Origin: Kitasatospora paranensis
GTDB lineage: Bacteria > Actinomycetota > Actinomycetes > Streptomycetales > Streptomycetaceae
Assembly (NCBI RefSeq): GCF_039544005.1
Contig: NZ_BAABKV010000001.1
Span: 2,976,001 to 3,040,000 of the forward strand
Direction: 5' to 3'
Length of the DNA: 64,000 bases
The notes under the pieces are model-generated. The model was not told where the DNA came from and made no database searches. It saw nothing but the letters and a program-made list of their open reading frames with translations. The translations under genes and the position numbers were made by a program. Below, in pieces: positions 60,555 through 64,000 of the stretch. The first letter of the stretch is position 1. Each line of letters begins with the position of its first letter.

Positions 60555-61181
60555 TCAAGGCTGGGCCGGCGCGTAGAGCGCCCGCTTGTGGATGTAACGG
60601 ACCACGCCGTCCGGGACGAGGTACCAGACCGGCTCGCCCTTGGCGACCCGGTTGCGGCAGTCCGTGGAGGAGATCGCCAGCGCCGGGACCTCGACCAGGG
60701 AGACCCCGCCGACCGGAAGACCGGCGTCCGACAGAGTGTGCCCCGGCCGGGTGCATCCGATGAAGTGGGCGAGCTCGAAGAGTTCGTCGGAGTCGCGCCA
60801 GGAGATGATCTGGGCCAGCGCGTCCGCGCCGGTGATGAAGAACAGCTCGGCGTCGGGGTGCAGGGCCCGCAGGTCGCGCAGGGTGTCGACGGTGTAGGTG
60901 AGGCCCTCGCGGTCGATGTCGATCCGGCTCACCGAGAACTGCGGGTTCTCGGCGGTGGCGATCACCGTCATCAGGTAGCGGTCCTCGGCGGGCGTCACCT
61001 GCCGGTCGGACTTCTGCCAGGGCTGCCCGGTCGGCACGAAGACCACCTCGTCGAGGTGGAACGCGCTCGCCACCTCACTGGCGGCGACCAGGTGCCCGTG
61101 GTGGATCGGGTCGAAGGTGCCGCCCATCACGCCGAGGCGCCTCTTCGCCCGCGTGCCGGCGGACTCGGCCTGCTGTCCCAT
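60555..61181 (-). CDS. nadD: Nicotinate-nucleotide adenylyltransferase
   Basis: Adenylates nicotinate mononucleotide in NAD synthesis. The 208-residue product has the nucleotide-binding signature [11 protein letters not shown] near residue 20 and the ISSTDCR (ISSTxxR) motif near the C-terminus. The conserved [23 protein letters not shown] is also present. The ATG at 61181 allows a short 15-residue extension before RRLGVMGG. It ends 16 bp before the LCP gene, so nadD and the LCP gene are probably one unit. Confidence 0.95.
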   Translation of the reverse strand: MGQQAESAGTRAKRRLGVMGGTFDPIHHGHLVAASEVASAFHLDEVVFVPTGQPWQKSDRQVTPAEDRYLMTVIATAENPQFSVSRIDIDREGLTYTVDTLRDLRALHPDAELFFITGADALAQIISWRDSDELFELAHFIGCTRPGHTLSDAGLPVGGVSLVEVPALAISSTDCRNRVAKGEPVWYLVPDGVVRYIHKRALYAPAQP

Positions 61182-61290
61182 GCCGCCACACCTTACGCGA
61201 CGTGCTCCGGGGCCGGGCACGCCGCCCGGAGAGGTATGCCGGAGGGAGCGCGCAGCTTCTGTGCAGGCGCTCCCCGCGGCCCTCCGGGGG

Positions 61291-61437
61291 TCAGCGGTCC
61301 CGGTTGAAGCGGGTGGTGATGAAGGCCAGCAGCAGCAGGATGAACAGCGCGGAGCCACCCGTCACGAACGGGTTCAGGCTGTCGTGGTTGCCGCCCTCGG
61401 CGAGCTTGGCGAGGGCGGGCAGTGCGGCAGTGCTCAT
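61291..61437 (-). CDS. Small 48-residue membrane protein A
   Basis: [20 protein letters not shown] at the start, a helix [14 protein letters not shown], and a basic end RFNRDR. It begins with ATG 61437 and is separate from nadD. The single helix with a charged C-terminus suggests an N-out orientation. A second ORF of the same length lies 152 bp upstream. Function unknown; codon use is normal. Confidence 0.7.
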   Translation of the reverse strand: MSTAALPALAKLAEGGNHDSLNPFVTGGSALFILLLLAFITTRFNRDR

Positions 61438-61589
61438 GGTCGGCAGGACCTTCTCGGCTCGGAGGGCGGACGCGTGCAGGCCACTGCGGCCCGCGGCCTC
61501 ATCGTACGGGTGGGCTCCGTGCAACCGCTCGGCGGCCCACCGCGTCTGACCCCGCGTGGGGGCGGCGGCGACCGGCGGCGCCCGATATG

Positions 61590-61736
61590 TCAGTTGTTGC
61601 GCCCGGCCCTGAGCAGGATCCAGGCCAGCAGGCCGACGCCGACCATGGAGCCGATCACGATGATCCTCAGGAACAGGCCCGGTCCGTTCTCGCTGGAGAT
61701 CGGACCGGCCAGGCTCGCCAGGGTGGCAGGGGACAT
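61590..61736 (-). CDS. Small 48-residue membrane protein B
   Basis: MSPATLASLAGPISSENGPG at the start, a helix LFLRIIVIGSMVGVGLLAWILL, and a basic end RAGRNN. The ATG at 61736 has AGGAG upstream. It is the same length and plan as the protein at 61291-61437, but the sequences share little beyond composition. Divergent from the M48 peptidase gene. Function unknown. Confidence 0.7.
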   Translation of the reverse strand: MSPATLASLAGPISSENGPGLFLRIIVIGSMVGVGLLAWILLRAGRNN

Positions 61737-61917
61737 CGGTGGTGCTCCTCTCGCTCCGGACGACCAGCGTAGACCGGGGCGTTCCGGACACCGGACACCG
61801 CCCCCGCGGCGGCGTACGGTGAGCGCCGGGGACGAGTACACGCACAAGGACGTTGAGCCAACAGCAGCGGGGGCCGGCTGCCAGCCGGTGCCGGCGACGA
61901 CCAGGAGGTACTCACAC

Positions 61918-63021
61918 ATGACCGACCTTGCCAAGGACAGCACCACCCCGAGCCGCCGCCGGCAGCGCTTCCCGGAGATCTCCACCCGGGCCTGGGAGCA
62001 CCCCGCCGACCGCTCGGCGCTGGTCGCCCTGCGCAAGCTCAGCGGATTCGACGACATCCTCAAGAAGCTCGCGGGCCTGGTCTCCGAGCGCAGCGTCCGG
62101 CTGATGTTCCTGGCCACCGCGGTGAAGACCTCGGAGCGCCAGTTCCCGGAGCTGTACGACATGGTCCGGGACGCCGCCTACGTGCTCGACCTGGAGAAGG
62201 TCCCGGACCTGTACGTCACCCAGGACCCGACCGTGAACGCGATGTGCATCGGCATGGAGACGCCGATCATCGTCGTCACCAGCGGCCTCGTCGAGCTCCT
62301 CGACGAGGAGGAGCTGCGCGCGGTGATCGGCCACGAGGTCGGGCACGCGATGTCCGGGCACGCCGTGTACCGCACCATGCTGCTCATCCTCACCAACATC
62401 GCCGCCCGGATCGCCTGGCTGCCGCTCGGCAGCCTGGCCATCGCCGCCGTCATCACCGCGCTCAAGGAGTGGTTCCGCAAGGCCGAGCTCTCCTGCGACC
62501 GGGCCGGCCTGCTCGCGGGCCAGGACGTGCACGCCTCGATGCGCGGCCTGATGAAGCTGGCGGGCGGCCACAACCTGGCCGAGATGAACGTCGACGCCTT
62601 CCTGGAGCAGGCCGAGGAGTACGAGAAGGCCGGCGACCTGCGCGACGGCGTGCTCAAGCTGCTCCAGGTGCTGCCGCAGACCCACCCGTTCGCGGTGGTG
62701 CGGGTCGCACAGCTGAAGAAGTGGGCCGAGAGCGACGAGCACCGCTCGATCCTCGCCGGCGCCTACCCGCGGCGCGGGGACGACCCGGAGACCTCGGTCG
62801 GCGCCCAGTGGAAGGCCGCGGCGGACTCCTACTCGCAGTCGGTGAAGGAGTCGAAGGACCCGCTGATGGGCCTGCTGCGGGACGTCGCCGGCGGTGTCGG
62901 CACGGTCGGCGGCCGGCTGCGGGACAGCTTCGTCGGGGCCGGGCGCGCGAGCGCCCCCGGTGCCAACGGCAGCAGCAACGGCAACGGGAGCGGCCCCGAC
63001 GGCGGCTCGCCGGAGCAGTGA
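61918..63021 (+). CDS. M48 family zinc metallopeptidase
   Basis: A 367-residue peptidase. The zinc motif HEVGH is in AVIGHEVGHAMSGH near residue 140, and the third ligand is in KAELSCDRAGL. Two hydrophobic segments (about 156-185) may anchor it. The N-terminal helical part (KKLAGLVSERSVRLMF) and a C-terminal tail rich in Gly, Ser and Asn (PGANGSSNGNGSG) flank the core. Related to HtpX/Ste24-like proteins; the window thus has two M48 peptidases. The ATG at 61918 has AGGAGG upstream. Confidence 0.9.
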   Translation: MTDLAKDSTTPSRRRQRFPEISTRAWEHPADRSALVALRKLSGFDDILKKLAGLVSERSVRLMFLATAVKTSERQFPELYDMVRDAAYVLDLEKVPDLYVTQDPTVNAMCIGMETPIIVVTSGLVELLDEEELRAVIGHEVGHAMSGHAVYRTMLLILTNIAARIAWLPLGSLAIAAVITALKEWFRKAELSCDRAGLLAGQDVHASMRGLMKLAGGHNLAEMNVDAFLEQAEEYEKAGDLRDGVLKLLQVLPQTHPFAVVRVAQLKKWAESDEHRSILAGAYPRRGDDPETSVGAQWKAAADSYSQSVKESKDPLMGLLRDVAGGVGTVGGRLRDSFVGAGRASAPGANGSSNGNGSGPDGGSPEQ

Positions 63022-63057
63022 GCGCGGTGCGGGGCGCCGGGCCCGCACGTCCGGGGC

Positions 63058-64000
63058 TCAGGCTCCGGTGAGCGGCCCGAGCGCCCCGCACAGCTGCCAG
63101 GCGGGCCGGCTGTGGTCGCCCGGGTCCACCGCCGCCGGCCGGTCCGGCGCCGGTGCGGCCTGGCCGGCCAGCAGCGGCTGCAGGAAGCCCGCGGTCGGCG
63201 CACCGCACGCCGTCGGACCGGCCTGCAGCACGGAGTCGACCAGCCGCAGCCGGTCGGCGGACAGGTCGCCGCGGTCCAGGTCGAACCGCAGCTCGCGGCG
63301 GACGGAGAACAGGCTGACCGGCCCCTGGCCGGTGCCCGACGCCCGCACCGCGTAGACGAAGGTGTGGTCGGTGACGACCTCCAGCGTCGAGCCGTCCGCC
63401 TCGCCGACCCGCACCGCGCCGGCCGCCATCACGGTGTCGGACGCCAGCGCCACCCGGCCCGGGTCCAGCCGGACGAGCCAGCCGGTCGCCGCGTGGTGCT
63501 GGTCGTCCCGGGGGCTGTTCACGCTGTCGTCGTACTGCTGCTGCTCACCCGCGGTCACCAGGGTGCGCGCCTGCCCGCTCTCCGCCTCCGCCACCGTGGC
63601 CGGCGCCAGCGAGGACGCGACCAGGAAGCTCCGGACGATCGCCAGGGCGCGGTCGACCTCCGTCCGGGTGAAGTGCGCCGTGGCACTGCCCGCCGGGAAC
63701 CCGAGCCCCGCACCGCCCTCCGCGTACCCGGCGGGCAGCCCGGCGAACGGGTGCGTCGGGTCCGCCACCGCCGCCACCGGGCCCGACGGGGCCAGCGCGA
63801 CCGTGCTCGACGTCAGCTGGTTGCCGCTCGGCGGGGCGGCCTGCCGGTGCGGGGTGCTGATGCCGAAGTACACCGCCGCGGCGAACGCCAGGACCACCAC
63901 CAGCAGCAGGGCGACGGCCTGCCGCGGCAGGCTGCCGAACGGCCCCAGGCCGATCCGCGAACGGGTGGCCCGGTACGTCCCGCCCAGCCGCTCGCGCGCC
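63058..64000 (-). CDS. Membrane-anchored protein, 5' end beyond the window
   Basis: The visible part starts inside the gene (ARERLGGTYRATRSRIGLGPFG). One helix follows (VALLLVVVLAFAAAVYFGIST), then an extracytoplasmic domain of about 260 residues with PFAGLPAGYAEGGAGLGFPAG, FTRTEVDRALAIVRSFLVASSL and two Cys near the C-terminus (QAGPTACGAPT and AWQLCGALG) that may pair. The reading frame runs off the right edge, so the true start is unknown; a GTG at 63900 is internal to the helix and unlikely. No family firmly recognised. It converges with the M48 gene. Confidence 0.8.
   Translation of the reverse strand, partial: ARERLGGTYRATRSRIGLGPFGSLPRQAVALLLVVVLAFAAAVYFGISTPHRQAAPPSGNQLTSSTVALAPSGPVAAVADPTHPFAGLPAGYAEGGAGLGFPAGSATAHFTRTEVDRALAIVRSFLVASSLAPATVAEAESGQARTLVTAGEQQQYDDSVNSPRDDQHHAATGWLVRLDPGRVALASDTVMAAGAVRVGEADGSTLEVVTDHTFVYAVRASGTGQGPVSLFSVRRELRFDLDRGDLSADRLRLVDSVLQAGPTACGAPTAGFLQPLLAGQAAPAPDRPAAVDPGDHSRPAWQLCGALGPLTGA

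Overview
The window is very high-GC actinobacterial chromosome. GTG starts are frequent, third codon positions are almost always G or C, and the gene order (uppS-recO, leuA, era, ybeY-phoH, rsmE-dnaJ-hrcA, hemW, lepA, rpsT, holA, comEC-comEA, leuS, rsfS, nadD) is that of the core chromosome of Streptomycetaceae. Streptomyces or a close relative such as Kitasatospora fits; the genus cannot be settled from the sequence alone. No prophage, CRISPR array, integrase, full-length transposase or biosynthetic cluster was seen.

Layout. 1-4.4 kb (minus): uppS (cut by the window edge), recO, a zinc-ribbon/TerB protein, and leuA behind a leucine leader peptide. 4.5-5.9 kb (plus): a protealysin-type M4 peptidase followed by an emfourin-like inhibitor. 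6-21.6 kb (minus): era, a small membrane protein, a cytidine-deaminase-like protein, an aldo/keto reductase, CNNM/CBS protein, ybeY, phoH, rnz, HIT protein, RDD protein, tricorn protease, rsmE, then dnaJ-hrcA under CIRCE; a 225-bp foldback element sits exactly at the dnaJ stop codon. 21.8-25 kb (plus): htpX, pspAB, DUF2785 and DUF3097 genes. 25-28.8 kb (minus): Uma2-like protein, hemW, acyl-CoA synthetase. 29-35.6 kb (plus): a two-gene heterodimeric ABC exporter, then an ECF41-type sigma factor with its oxidoreductase partner. 35.7-64 kb: lepA, a monooxygenase-fold protein, rpsT, holA, an MmyB-type regulator, comEC, comEA, degV, leuS behind a second leucine leader peptide with an intrinsic terminator, a TPR-like regulator, an M16-like peptidase, three identical tRNA-Ala(GGC) genes, a histidine phosphatase, rsfS, an LCP/LytR_C protein, nadD, two 48-residue membrane proteins, an M48 peptidase and a membrane protein cut by the right edge.

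How the parts fit. Most genes are housekeeping: translation and ribosome assembly (era, ybeY, rsmE, lepA, rpsT, leuS, rsfS, tRNAs), DNA maintenance (recO, holA), envelope (uppS, LCP protein), protein quality control (dnaJ, hrcA, htpX, M48) and leucine metabolism (leuA, leuS). Both leucine genes carry short leader ORFs with runs of Leu codons, which points to a shared attenuation response to leucyl-tRNA charging. The most interesting local systems are the peptidase-inhibitor pair, the ECF41 pair with a matching promoter, and the leuS attenuator.

Quality warning. Twelve genes, including leuA, phoH and holA, are interrupted by fourteen single-base losses, nearly all in short runs of G or C. Restoring one base at each site gives full-length conserved proteins. 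This looks like systematic sequencing or assembly error, not decay, so these genes are annotated across the shift.
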